Virus record (IMG/VR): IMGVR_UViG_3300049846_000621
Location: 1-37,869 of that record
DNA length: 37,869 bases
Direction: 5' to 3' (one strand)
From: a virus
Shown: in pieces, positions 26,557 to 33,626 of the stretch
Layout: each line of letters begins with the position of its first letter
How positions within the stretch are numbered: the first letter of the stretch is position 1
The notes under the pieces: model-generated
What the model saw: the letters and a program-made list of their open reading frames with translations, nothing else
The model's database searches: none
Told to the model about the DNA's origin: nothing
Made by a program: the position numbers and the translations under genes

Positions 26557-27422
26557 TGAGATACCCACTTAACTCTGTAACCGTAACGCAAGAGTTCGGT
26601 AGTACCGCTGTAGATTACTCACAGTTTGGACTCATAGGACATCATGGAATTGATTTGCAGGCTAATGTTGGCGTACCAGTCTACGCTCCTGAAAATGGCA
26701 AAGTCTTACAGTCAGCTAACGGAGTCACTGACCCTAAGTCTGGTAGATTCGCAGCAGGAGAAACGATTGTCATGTCGGGTCAATACGAACACTGGCTCAT
26801 GCACCTCTCTAAGAGAATTGTTAACCCAGGACAGACAGTGACTGAAGGGCAGCTAATAGGCTACTCAGGTAACACAGGTTTTAGTACAGGACCTCATCTG
26901 CATTGGGGCACACGACCCCTCAACCCAGATATGAACAACGGATATAGAGGATTTATTAACCCTAAATATGTAATTAAGGAGACAAGTATGGCAGACAAAA
27001 TAGCAATTAACGGTGCGAGAATCCTAGCCGAAGGAATCTTAGGCAGGAACAGAGATTACATTCACGCAGGAAAAGGTGATGCAGACCTTATCGCTAACCA
27101 CGTAGGCAAAGACCTCACCAATGCGTATTTACAAGGACTATGGACATCACCAGAAGCTGTAGCCGCAGCTAGCCTTAGAGCTAAGCAAGCAGCATTTTAC
27201 TCAAAGTATGTAGCTATCATCGCTGAACTATCCTCACGACCTACTAAAGCCGAACTAGACGCAGCACTAGCTAAACTCGCTACCGAACAAGCCAAAGTTA
27301 CAGAAGCTGAAAAGAAGCTAGCCGAGGAACAGGCTAAGAAAACTGAAGATACTCAATTACTTGACGAAGGCAAAGGTGTCTTCGCCTGGATAACAAAACT
27401 TATTAACAGGGTGAAAGGATAA
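26556..27422 (+). CDS. M23 peptidase endolysin
   Basis: 288 aa. LytM-type zinc metallopeptidase: HxxxD formed by His29 and Asp33 (HHGID), His83 (LMHL) and HLHWG (114-118, the HxH). It cleaves peptide cross-links in peptidoglycan. After residue 145 the chain continues with a helical region and a Lys/Glu/Ala-rich coiled coil (about 225-270), then a basic end that may act in targeting. An ATG near 26988 (MADKIAING) could be an internal start for this C-terminal part. No signal peptide, so it needs the adjacent holin. Confidence 0.85.
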   Translation: MRYPLNSVTVTQEFGSTAVDYSQFGLIGHHGIDLQANVGVPVYAPENGKVLQSANGVTDPKSGRFAAGETIVMSGQYEHWLMHLSKRIVNPGQTVTEGQLIGYSGNTGFSTGPHLHWGTRPLNPDMNNGYRGFINPKYVIKETSMADKIAINGARILAEGILGRNRDYIHAGKGDADLIANHVGKDLTNAYLQGLWTSPEAVAAASLRAKQAAFYSKYVAIIAELSSRPTKAELDAALAKLATEQAKVTEAEKKLAEEQAKKTEDTQLLDEGKGVFAWITKLINRVKG

Positions 27423-27425
27423 ATC

Positions 27426-27596
27426 ATGTCAGATATAGCAATCAGAGCATTAAAAACATTTGTGCAAGCTTTTCTAGCCACACTAGCAGTATCAGTAGCT
27501 ACTGTAAGTGACGCTAACGGTGCAAAAGCAGCTCTAGTAGCAGCCGTAGCAGCCGCTATCTCAGCAACTTGGAACTTTATAACAACCACAGTTTAA
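27426..27596 (+). CDS. Holin, r1t-like
   Basis: 56 aa, beginning MSDIAIRALKTFVQAFLATL, with two hydrophobic stretches (about 10-24 and 33-50) separated by a short SDANGAK turn. Size, Ala-rich second segment and position right after the endolysin (3-base gap) match r1t-type phage holins. It forms membrane lesions that release the peptidase. Confidence 0.72.
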   Translation: MSDIAIRALKTFVQAFLATLAVSVATVSDANGAKAALVAAVAAAISATWNFITTTV

Positions 27597-27606
27597 GGAG
27601 ACAATC

Positions 27607-27828
27607 ATGGAAAGGTCAATTTTTCCAGAAATAAAAATCCTACCAACACTAAAAGATGTAGGCAGCTTTATGTTAAGGCTTATATCTCTACCAGAAGGTG
27701 GATACCCTAGCGAATATCCTAAGCATCCCGAAAGAAGGGGTGCAGCAGCTATGTTAGACGCTCACCTTGAAGACGATTACCAACCATCTTTGCCCTTCTC
27801 CCCATTTATAGATAGGTCTAGGCAGTAA
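27607..27828 (+). CDS. Small hypothetical protein
   Basis: 73 aa after AGGAG. It starts MERSIFPEIKILPTL and is rich in Pro and charged residues (GGYPSEYPKHPERRG). No membrane segment. It lies between the holin and the next gene with no gap. Function unknown. Confidence 0.5.
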   Translation: MERSIFPEIKILPTLKDVGSFMLRLISLPEGGYPSEYPKHPERRGAAAMLDAHLEDDYQPSLPFSPFIDRSRQ

Positions 27829-27829
27829 G

Positions 27830-28180
27830 ATGGAAAACCGTCACCATCTATTTTGGATGAGACGGGACTATGTGACTCAGTTAGAGAAGAGGTTTAGAGG
27901 CAGGTCAGAGTTTGTTATCCCTATGGATGTAGAAGTTCATAGGGATTTGCATTTGGCGGTAACTCGTCCACCAAAGCCTACGCCTGACTTAATGTACGGC
28001 ATCTTAGATAACTTAAATAATCACCAACATAGAGGCCTTCTGGACGGAGTTCTCTACACAGTTGAGTATTTAGACGGAATAGAAACTAGACAGGCTGAGA
28101 AGCTAGCTACGAACCTCACACAGCAGTTAGGGTTCTTAGTAACGGGGGTGGAGTGTGAAAAGCAAAGTTTTAATTTATGA
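27830..28180 (+). CDS. Hypothetical His-rich protein, possible HNH derivative
   Basis: 116 aa starting one base after the previous stop. MENRHHLFWMRRDY and a later MDVEVHRDLH resemble the His positions of a degenerate HNH-like fold, but the pattern is too loose for a firm call. The 3' end overlaps the exonuclease gene by 26 bp. Confidence 0.45.
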   Translation: MENRHHLFWMRRDYVTQLEKRFRGRSEFVIPMDVEVHRDLHLAVTRPPKPTPDLMYGILDNLNNHQHRGLLDGVLYTVEYLDGIETRQAEKLATNLTQQLGFLVTGVECEKQSFNL

Positions 28181-28928
28181 CATAGAAACGACTCCAAGTC
28201 TAGGGTACGTTTGGGGTAAATGGCAGCAAGACGTTTTAAAGTTTACTGAGGAGTGGTACATTATGTGCTTCGCCTACAAGTGGCTGGGGGAGAAACAGAC
28301 ACACGTAGTCGCTCAACCAGACTTCAAGTTATACAAGAAAGACAAACAAAGTGATTACGAGGTAGTCAAGAAACTTCACGAGCTGTTTAACGAAGCAGAT
28401 GCAGTTGTTGCCCACAACGGTAATTCCTTTGACCAAAAGAAAAGCCAGGCTAGAATGATAATACACGGCTTTGAACCACCAACTCCGTATAAGCAAGTCG
28501 ATACGAAACTAGTAGCTAGGCGGAACTTTAACTTTAACTCTAATAAACTAGACGACCTGGGGACTTACTTCGGATTAGGCAACAAGGTTCAAACTGGTGG
28601 CTTTGACCTATGGTTAGGCTGTATGGCTGGTGACAAGAAGTGCTGGGATAAGATGAAGAAATATAATAAACAGGACGTAGTTCTCTTGGAAAAGATTTAC
28701 TTAAAGATGAACCCCTGGGATAAACAGTCCTTACCTTTGAACGTGATTGAAGATAGACCTAGCTCGTGTCCTAAGTGCGCTAGAGAAGGCACGATGATTA
28801 AGCTACATAAGTATACTCACGTGAAGTCGGGAGCAACTTACCAGTATTTCCGCTGCAATCAATGTAGCGGCACTGCAAAGTCAAGAGTACCAGAAGATTC
28901 ATTTAAGAAAGTAGATTATGTGAGTTAA
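28155..28928 (+). CDS. DEDD-family 3'-5' exonuclease with zinc ribbon
   Basis: 257 aa, GTG start at 28155 after a GGGGGTGGAG site. The RNase H-like exonuclease core shows Asp9/Glu11 (IYDIETTP), Asp93 (HNGNSFDQ) and the YxxxD motif at 170-174 (YNKQD). These are the four metal-binding acids of DnaQ/PolB-type proofreading exonucleases. A C-terminal zinc ribbon has C205/C208 and C234/C237. It may process DNA ends or aid replication or recombination. No polymerase domain is attached. It is placed among late lysis genes on the plus strand, away from the replication module on the minus strand. Confidence 0.8.
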   Translation: MKSKVLIYDIETTPSLGYVWGKWQQDVLKFTEEWYIMCFAYKWLGEKQTHVVAQPDFKLYKKDKQSDYEVVKKLHELFNEADAVVAHNGNSFDQKKSQARMIIHGFEPPTPYKQVDTKLVARRNFNFNSNKLDDLGTYFGLGNKVQTGGFDLWLGCMAGDKKCWDKMKKYNKQDVVLLEKIYLKMNPWDKQSLPLNVIEDRPSSCPKCAREGTMIKLHKYTHVKSGATYQYFRCNQCSGTAKSRVPEDSFKKVDYVS

Positions 28929-28930
28929 TT

Positions 28931-29230
28931 ATGTACGTAAATATACTTGGAGATACCTACGAGTTTAACGCTGAGAATACTATATATTTCACAGGCGAGA
29001 CTCTTATAGATGGTGTTTATGCAGACATAAATGAAGATGACTACGTTTTCATACCAACCGAAGCTATGGACGACCCAGAGCTAATATTGAACACAATCAT
29101 AGAAGAACAGATACGTGTAGTTGACTTAGTTTACTACGACCCAGAAGCCGAACCGTTCTGTTTCATTATAAACGCCCTCTGTAGATACTTCGGTAGGGAA
29201 ATAGACGAGGTCTGTGATGGAGAGGGTTGA
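28931..29230 (+). CDS. Acidic hypothetical protein
   Basis: 99 aa, highly acidic (many Asp and Glu), with YVFIPTEAMDDPELILNTI. No family recognised. Acidic small phage proteins can be DNA mimics, but nothing specific supports that here. Weak ribosome site (GAG) before ATG. Confidence 0.5.
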   Translation: MYVNILGDTYEFNAENTIYFTGETLIDGVYADINEDDYVFIPTEAMDDPELILNTIIEEQIRVVDLVYYDPEAEPFCFIINALCRYFGREIDEVCDGEG

Positions 29231-29468
29231 CCCTGGACTAGTTAAGTGGAGCATCCTTGCTGGCACTATCATAGCTTTAGAGATTATTGGTGAAGAGACT
29301 TTAACGAGTGCTTTTAACCGTGCGTTAGAACACGACAAGATGAAATACGTTGCACTCGGAGCTTTGGCTTTTACCGCCTCACATTTACTGGGTACTACTC
29401 CTAGAGAGGTAGACCCTTTTTATCTAATACAGGATACTGTAGAAAGGATTAAACATGGAACTAGCTAA
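29217..29468 (+). CDS. Small membrane-associated protein
   Basis: 83 aa from ATG 29217 (a GTG at 29214 is also in frame; GAGG at 29207-29210 fits the ATG better). A hydrophobic N-terminal segment (VKWSILAGTIIALEII) and a second one (YVALGALAFTASHLLG) could both span the membrane. It overlaps both neighbours. Possibly a lysis accessory, by position. Confidence 0.5.
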   Translation: MERVDPGLVKWSILAGTIIALEIIGEETLTSAFNRALEHDKMKYVALGALAFTASHLLGTTPREVDPFYLIQDTVERIKHGTS

Positions 29469-29589
29469 AGTATTATTCATAGGTTTAGGTTCAGTGGTTG
29501 CACCCATCATAGCAATCATAGGTTTTCTAGGATTAGCTTTAATGGCGGCTGTTGTTATAGATGAGCTGTTTGAAACCTTCTTTAAATAG
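29455..29589 (+). CDS. Small transmembrane protein
   Basis: 44 aa, nearly entirely hydrophobic (VLFIGLGSVVAPIIAIIGFL, then GLALMAAVVI), ending IDELFETFFK. AAGGA lies about 7 nt upstream. One long or two short membrane helices. As the last gene of the plus arm it could be a second holin-like or regulatory lysis protein. Inference from topology and position only. Confidence 0.55.
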   Translation: MELAKVLFIGLGSVVAPIIAIIGFLGLALMAAVVIDELFETFFK

Positions 29590-29592
29590 AAA

Positions 29593-29620
29593 GACGAGCC
29601 CTCTCGCAATTAGGCTCGTC
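29593..29620. terminator. Bidirectional terminator between convergent arms
   Basis: GACGAGCC (29593-29600) pairs perfectly with GGCTCGTC (29613-29620) around a 12-nt loop. The minus-strand side is followed by TTTCTATTT and the plus-strand side by CGTTC, so it is stronger for minus-strand transcripts but lies between two converging operons. Confidence 0.8.
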
Positions 29621-29671
29621 CGTTCAAAGAAATGTGGACAACATTGTCATGAACTACTCTATTTTAGCATA

Positions 29672-30226
29672 TTAGTAAATATATTGATAGTAGTTGGCTG
29701 GTCTAACCCCACTCCCAATCTCCCACGCTATATACCTACCATTCATGTCAGAGTAAGTGACTGTACCATCACTGTTGACTGCTTCGATATAGACAACGTG
29801 TGTTGGAGTCCATCCAATCGCTCCAGCCACAGGCGTTGAGCCAGTCGGCCATCCTTGAGCTTGAGCGTTACCCAACCAGGAACTTGCATTTCCCCAATTA
29901 TTTGGAATGTCTGGCCGTTTACTCTTAGCCCAAAACGTACACTGTCCAGGTTCATATCCGTTTCCTGTGCTTCCTGACGCATTTTCAGCCCTCCTGACTG
30001 GCTTTTGAGCCTGAGTAGTATGTTGAGGCTGTTTAGCTAGACAACGGGCATTGTCGGCCCTTATCCAAAACTTACTCTCATCGCACCTGTAGTAGTTCTT
30101 CTTTATCTTCTCATCCAACGTAGGTTCTACTACTTTGACTATCGCTGGTTTCTTTTCGGTTATTAAGGTTAATGTTTCCTGCTGTGTTGGAATGGGCGTA
30201 CCCAGTCCTATTAGTAGTGAAAGCAT
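29672..30226 (-). CDS. CHAP-domain peptidoglycan hydrolase
   Basis: 184 aa. Residues 88-184 are a CHAP amidase/endopeptidase domain with catalytic Cys96 (YEPGQCTFW) and His143 (THVVYIEAV), plus DGTVTYSDMNG. The segment RPDIPNNWGNASSW and the C-terminal YYQYIY closely resemble secreted CHAP proteins I associate with Saccharibacteria, though similar domains occur in Gram-positive bacteria. The N-terminus is hydrophobic (MLSLLIGLGTPIP); the six in-frame residues before the ATG (LLTLTI) would extend it into a good signal peptide, using a non-ATG start. No ribosome site precedes ATG 30226. It cleaves peptidoglycan from outside or during entry or lysis. Confidence 0.82.
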   Translation of the reverse strand: MLSLLIGLGTPIPTQQETLTLITEKKPAIVKVVEPTLDEKIKKNYYRCDESKFWIRADNARCLAKQPQHTTQAQKPVRRAENASGSTGNGYEPGQCTFWAKSKRPDIPNNWGNASSWLGNAQAQGWPTGSTPVAGAIGWTPTHVVYIEAVNSDGTVTYSDMNGRYIAWEIGSGVRPANYYQYIY

Positions 30227-30291
30227 AATAGTGAGCGTCAGTAATTATTGGTCGTGGCTCAGTGTTCTCCTGTTTAGTTATAGAAACTATT

Positions 30292-30540
30292 TTACTCTGA
30301 ATCGATATATTGACTAGCCTTGACTTTGCTCTTTTTTGTCTTAGTAGGAACTTTCACCTCTGTTGGCTTGAAGCACATATAGAGTGTAAAACCTACAATA
30401 TAAGCCACACAGACAGCACTTATTCCTGTAAACAGCCACTTATACCACTCTAAGAATATCTCTATAGTTAGTGGATTTGTTGTTAATGCTAGCGGCATAG
30501 CCACCATCATCAATTTCTGAGCCTTAGTAAAACGTACCAT
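30292..30540 (-). CDS. Two-segment membrane protein upstream of CHAP gene
   Basis: 82 aa with two hydrophobic segments (about 10-30, MMVAMPLALTTNPLTIEIF, and 35-58, WLFTGISAVCVAYIVGF) and a Lys-rich C-terminal tail (TKTKKSKVKASQ). AAGGAAAGGA precedes the ATG. It is the first gene after a consensus promoter and is followed by the CHAP hydrolase, suggesting a holin or envelope partner for it. Confidence 0.65.
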   Translation of the reverse strand: MVRFTKAQKLMMVAMPLALTTNPLTIEIFLEWYKWLFTGISAVCVAYIVGFTLYMCFKPTEVKVPTKTKKSKVKASQYIDSE

Positions 30541-30570
30541 GATTGTTGTCCTTTCCTTAATGGTGAGTCC

Positions 30571-30599
30571 ATTATAGCAATAAAGCTAATGCTTGTCAA
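30571..30599 (-). promoter_or_regulatory. Consensus promoter for membrane-CHAP operon
   Basis: On the minus strand TTGACA (30594-30599), 17 bp, then TGC-TATAAT (-10 at 30571-30576). Both hexamers are perfect consensus with an extended -10. The spacer has a variant of the shared AGCTT motif. It drives the gene starting at 30540. Confidence 0.85.
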
Positions 30600-30694
30600 T
30601 CCTCTTTATTCATTTCATCATATACACACAATTGACACTTACCATCAGGAGACTGCCCACTACAACTATGCACCTCGCACTCGTACTTCGGCAT
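30596..30694 (-). CDS. Very small zinc-binding protein
   Basis: 32 aa: starts MPKYECEVHSCSG and ends with KCQLCVYDEMNKED, so four Cys and one His can form a zinc site. ATG 30694 lies just after the previous stop (TAGTATG). Its last codons overlap the -35 of the promoter at 30571-30599. Function unknown. Confidence 0.5.
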   Translation of the reverse strand: MPKYECEVHSCSGQSPDGKCQLCVYDEMNKED

Positions 30695-30695
30695 A

Positions 30696-30887
30696 CTACT
30701 TCTCTAGTTCTTTCTTGGGTGGATTAGCTGGGCAGTTTTCGTTTGGTTCGAGTTCATTATCCTTACTCCTGTTAGCATTGTATTTAATGTGACCGCAGTA
30801 TTCGCAAAAGATTATAGTGACGTAGTTACTAATACTTGATGACTCTCTGAGATTGTCTATATTGGTTCGATATTTATGTGCGCTCAT
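30696..30887 (-). CDS. Small Cys-containing protein
   Basis: 63 aa from an ATG preceded by AAAGGAATAGAGAA. CEYCGHIKY and a later ENCP hint at a zinc knuckle. The C-terminus is Lys/Pro-rich. It is packed between two small zinc proteins. No family recognised. Confidence 0.5.
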   Translation of the reverse strand: MSAHKYRTNIDNLRESSSISNYVTIIFCEYCGHIKYNANRSKDNELEPNENCPANPPKKELEK

Positions 30888-30891
30888 TTCT

Positions 30892-31302
30892 CTATTCCTT
30901 TCCTTTTAATTTAGCTCGTTGTTTTGCTCTGAGGTTATTTCTAGTTATTCGTACTGAACCAGCTTCGTCCGCATAATACACGTTAGCTTGCTCTACTTCA
31001 TCGTAGTATCTTATTTTGCGTCTATCATTCTCGCCAATAATCTCCTTGTCTATATAATCAATAAGAGAGGCTTTAGCTTGGTCAAGGGGGTCGTGTCCTG
31101 CAAGTTCATTTAATCCCTGCCTCAACTCAGCTCTGTATTGCAGTAGTATCTCGTCTAGTAAGTTATTAAGGGATAGGGGTTGGGTGCGTTCTTGTCTATC
31201 ACAAGGTTCGCCACAAGCAGCACATTTATAGTACTGAGTGCCACCACCTATCCCTTGAACCTTTACGCTCGATAAACAGCAACTACTTACTGGGTCATTC
31301 AT
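30892..31302 (-). CDS. Zinc-ribbon protein
   Basis: 136 aa from ATG 31302, which has GAGGAAG 9 nt upstream; an earlier in-frame ATG lacks a site. N-terminal zinc ribbon (CCLSS near 8, CAACGEPC near 26-33), then helical regions and a basic C-terminus (NNLRAKQRAKLKGKE). Overlaps the preceding membrane gene by 8 bp. Possibly a DNA-binding early regulator. Confidence 0.6.
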   Translation of the reverse strand: MNDPVSSCCLSSVKVQGIGGGTQYYKCAACGEPCDRQERTQPLSLNNLLDEILLQYRAELRQGLNELAGHDPLDQAKASLIDYIDKEIIGENDRRKIRYYDEVEQANVYYADEAGSVRITRNNLRAKQRAKLKGKE

Positions 31303-31486
31303 TATCTTGTTCTTCCTCAAACTTTTTATAAGCACCGCTAAGTACTCTTAATACCCACCAAGCTATAAATATAATCCCTAGTGGTTTCCATATCAGGCTC
31401 AGTCCATAAGCCAATAGTAATACCCCGATTAGTACTGGGATAATTAGTATTTGTGCTGCTTGTGATGTTTGCTTGCTCTTTTTCAT
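31295..31486 (-). CDS. Small two-helix membrane protein
   Basis: 63 aa: a basic start (MKKSKQTSQ), two adjoining hydrophobic segments (ILIIPVLIGVLLLAYGLSLI and LGIIFIAWWVLRVL) and an acidic tail. AAGGAAG precedes ATG 31486. Its 3' end overlaps the zinc-ribbon gene. Function unknown; early membrane proteins in phages often act on host envelope or superinfection. Confidence 0.6.
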   Translation of the reverse strand: MKKSKQTSQAAQILIIPVLIGVLLLAYGLSLIWKPLGIIFIAWWVLRVLSGAYKKFEEEQDNE

Positions 31487-31517
31487 CTTATTCTTCCTTA
31501 CCTTACTTGTGCTTAGT

Positions 31518-31572
31518 GACTAGAGAGTATAGCAAAGCCTTGCGAGGTCTAAGCTATACTGATTCTCTAGTC
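31518..31572. repeat. Long inverted repeat with inner hairpin and weak promoter
   Basis: GACTAGAGAGTATAGC (31518-31533) pairs with GCTATACTGATTCTCTAGTC (31553-31572), leaving a 4-nt bulge, and an inner CCT-TGCG-AGG hairpin sits in the middle. On the minus strand the left arm contains an extended -10, TGC-TATACT (31526-31534), 40 nt before the membrane gene at 31486, with no good -35. It may be an operator-promoter, a terminator-like structure or an RNA stem. The surrounding 31487-31705 holds no gene. Confidence 0.6.
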
Positions 31573-31705
31573 TTTGGCGACTGGCACTCCAATGATAGGA
31601 CTTATCGTAATTTATCCAGTTACCAAGTTTGGGTCGTGCAATACTTATTACCTTTACCTTTGCACACCATACGGTGACAAAGTGAGCACCCAATTCTCTA
31701 TTTAG

Positions 31706-31837
31706 TTAATGTGCTATCCAGTCCTTGTAAGCGTTTCTCAACAGCTTCTCATCTGGTACTATTCCTTCAAATCTGTCGAAACAGAACGTGACAAACTCTA
31801 TGTATAAATCTTCTTTAGTAGGCCATAGATCGTTCAT
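31706..31837 (-). CDS. Very small hypothetical protein
   Basis: 43 aa: starts MNDLWPTKEDLYIEFVTFC and ends NAYKDWIAH. Its ATG overlaps the TGA of the previous small gene (ATGA), indicating coupled translation. The pattern Lx..Y.EFV.FCFDRF is compatible with a small helical fold. Not recognised. Confidence 0.5.
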   Translation of the reverse strand: MNDLWPTKEDLYIEFVTFCFDRFEGIVPDEKLLRNAYKDWIAH

Positions 31838-32004
31838 AGTAGCCCACTAATATACTGTTGTTTGTGTAACTCTAAGATAATCAAGTACCTCAGATTATTG
31901 ATAGCTTCTTTAGCCTTATTACTTTTGAGCTTATCGAAGATAAGCTCTGTTACGTCCAAGTCTAGTTGAAGTTCTTGAACTCTGGTTAAGTCTTGACTCC
32001 TCAC
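31834..32004 (-). CDS. Small helical hypothetical protein
   Basis: 56 aa, GTG start at 32004 with AAGGGGGT just upstream. It is almost entirely helical (RVQELQLDLDVTELIFDKLK, then AKEAINNLRYLIILELHK). It is the first gene behind the promoter at 32026-32055, about 20 nt from its -10. Function unknown. Confidence 0.55.
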   Translation of the reverse strand: MRSQDLTRVQELQLDLDVTELIFDKLKSNKAKEAINNLRYLIILELHKQQYISGLL

Positions 32005-32023
32005 ATTACCCCCTTTTGTACTT

Positions 32024-32470
32024 CTATCCTAGCATAAGCTTACGATAGTTGTCAAGCAATTCCTTGGTTTTTTCTTCATATTCTTCTTGAATCCTGTGGA
32101 AATCATGGATTTTATAGATGACGGTTTTGTTCTTTAAATCTCTAAACTCGTCTATCATAATTTGACCCCACTCTTCCAACATAAAGACGTAGTACTCGAC
32201 ATAGTTTCCACCTTTACCCATAGGAGGATTCCCATTACAACCGACACATTGGCTATAAACCAGTCTTTCATCGAATAAGACAGAGTTACCCCTACCCTGA
32301 ATAAAATGACCAGATTGAAGTTGTTTAAAAGGGTATGAGCGTTTACAAGTTACACACATACCAAGTTCTGGGTCTCCACTGAACCTTAAACAATCTCTTG
32401 TTCTTATGTATGTACTAAAGGCTTTCCAAGCTTTATCCTTGGCTTTTGCTCTGTCTGATTTTTTCGGCAC
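32024..32470 (-). CDS. NinG-like HNH protein
   Basis: 148 aa, GTG start with GGAGGG about 9 nt upstream. The pattern AFSTYIRTRDCLRF, CVTCKRSYPFKQLQSGHFIQGRG and YSQCVGCN with GNYVEYY is that of the lambda NinG (Rap) family. These are Holliday-junction or recombination nucleases encoded next to replication genes. The C-terminus is helical. The 3' end overlaps the promoter for the next genes. Confidence 0.85.
   Translation of the reverse strand: MPKKSDRAKAKDKAWKAFSTYIRTRDCLRFSGDPELGMCVTCKRSYPFKQLQSGHFIQGRGNSVLFDERLVYSQCVGCNGNPPMGKGGNYVEYYVFMLEEWGQIMIDEFRDLKNKTVIYKIHDFHRIQEEYEEKTKELLDNYRKLMLG
32026..32055 (-). promoter_or_regulatory. Promoter with TAAGCTTA element
   Basis: On the minus strand TTGACA (32050-32055), 18 bp, then TGC-TAGGAT (-10 at 32026-32031). 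The palindrome TAAGCTTA lies just upstream of the extended -10. It lies inside the end of the NinG-like gene and drives the two small genes from 32004. Confidence 0.75.
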
Positions 32471-32636
32471 GTCTTAACCCTCCAAGACTTCCTGCTTTCC
32501 TTGCTAATTCACTGTTCTTTCCAAACCCTTTAGGTACTTTGGCTTTCCCGCCAGTACTTCCAACACGGGCAAAGAAATCATCGCCGTACTTCTCTTTAAC
32601 CGACTTAGCTCTTTTCTGAGCTGGTGTTAATTCCAT
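32433..32636 (-). CDS. Small KGG-like basic protein
   Basis: 67 aa from ATG 32636, chosen because AGGAAGGG lies just upstream. Repeated Gly-Gly motifs (GSTGGKAKVPKGFG and GSLGGLRRAEK) resemble KGG (stress-induced) repeats, and the protein is strongly basic. It overlaps the helicase stop and the NinG start. It could bind nucleic acid; role unknown. Confidence 0.6.
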   Translation of the reverse strand: MELTPAQKRAKSVKEKYGDDFFARVGSTGGKAKVPKGFGKNSELARKAGSLGGLRRAEKIRQSKSQG

Positions 32637-33481
32637 GCTATCCCTTCCTGAGTTAATTTCCAACCGTCTTGGTTAAAAATCATCTCTTCATATATTAATT
32701 CTCTGCTTCTGTTCTTTCTCATATAAAACTCCATCTTAGTCTTGTCTACTTTATTGTCTCTGAAAACGAATCCTACCATGTCTGCATCTTGTTCTATACT
32801 TGAGGACTCTTTAAGGTGTTTAAGATCTGGTTTTTCACCTTTCTCTAAAGCTCGGTTAACATGGCACAGGAGGATAACTGGTATCTTGTACTCTACGGCG
32901 CACTCTTTGAAGTGTTTAGTAATTCTGCTTATCTCGTTTCTGACGTTATCTGTACCTCTTGGTAGGAAGTGTAGGTGGTCCAATATTACTAACCCCATTC
33001 CGTCTTGAGCAGCCTTCTGCATCAGTATGCCTACGTCCTTATCACTTACGGCTGAAGCTCTTTGAAAAGCTATCATAGAATCCACCATTAATCGTTCCTC
33101 TTCTGTATCACACATGTGGTACATACGTGAAAGAGTTTGTTCCTTAGTCATCTCTAGTGTAATCATTAAGGTCATAGTTCCTTGTAAAGCAGCCTTGACA
33201 GCTATGTTCTGAGCCAATAGTGATTTACCAAACCCTGTTCCACCTCCGATAACGAATACTTCGCCTGGAAGGAATGAACCCGTCCTTCTGTCTAACCCAC
33301 TATAGCCTAGACTCAAACCTGTGAACTGACCATACGTCTTAGCGTATTCTCTAGCCAATTCTCCATATTCACCAGCTAAAGCTATCTGAGTCTTCTCAGT
33401 AATATCATCAAGACTCTTCGGGTCGTCCAACATCTCCTGAATGGACTGGACCTTGTCTCTGACTGCTCTCTTGTACGCCAT
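32627..33481 (-). CDS. DnaB-type replicative helicase core
   Basis: 284 aa. RecA-like ATPase: Walker A GGGTGFGKS (79-87), Walker B with Asp168 (LVILDHLHFL) and the DnaB signature SSSIEQDADMV (226-236). GLSLGYSGLDRRTGSFLPGE leads the domain. It unwinds DNA at the fork. It lacks the N-terminal DnaG-binding domain of full DnaB (about 450 aa); the short N-terminal helices may replace the linker. GAGG lies 9 nt before ATG 33481. No loader or primase is evident nearby, so host factors are probably used. Confidence 0.87.
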   Translation of the reverse strand: MAYKRAVRDKVQSIQEMLDDPKSLDDITEKTQIALAGEYGELAREYAKTYGQFTGLSLGYSGLDRRTGSFLPGEVFVIGGGTGFGKSLLAQNIAVKAALQGTMTLMITLEMTKEQTLSRMYHMCDTEEERLMVDSMIAFQRASAVSDKDVGILMQKAAQDGMGLVILDHLHFLPRGTDNVRNEISRITKHFKECAVEYKIPVILLCHVNRALEKGEKPDLKHLKESSSIEQDADMVGFVFRDNKVDKTKMEFYMRKNRSRELIYEEMIFNQDGWKLTQEGIAWN

Positions 33482-33626
33482 ATAAAGTTACCCTCAACTT
33501 TTCTCTGGTTTCCTTAATTTTCTTTTCTAACGCCCACACTAATCTTAGGTGTGGTTCTTTATGTTCCTGCTCACGGTAGAGTGCAAGCTCTAACCCCGCT
33601 AATAGTTCTAGTAGTTCGTCACGCAA
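33408..33626 (-). CDS. Small helical protein overlapping the helicase start
   Basis: 72 aa beginning MRDELLELLAGLELALYREQ, a strong amphipathic helix, then charged residues. It overlaps the upstream gene by 8 bp and runs 74 bp into the helicase gene. The long overlap is unusual in this genome, and the last 25 residues may be only weakly constrained. Perhaps a helicase partner. Function unknown. Confidence 0.55.
   Translation of the reverse strand: MRDELLELLAGLELALYREQEHKEPHLRLVWALEKKIKETREKLRVTLYGVQESSQRQGPVHSGDVGRPEES

Noticed and set aside
31518-31572. tRNA-like fold
   Set aside because: Outer stem resembles an acceptor stem, but at 55 nt with no D, anticodon and T arms it is too short.
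31453-31677. 74-codon plus-strand frame
   Set aside because: Antisense to the membrane gene and across the inverted repeat, with no ribosome site.
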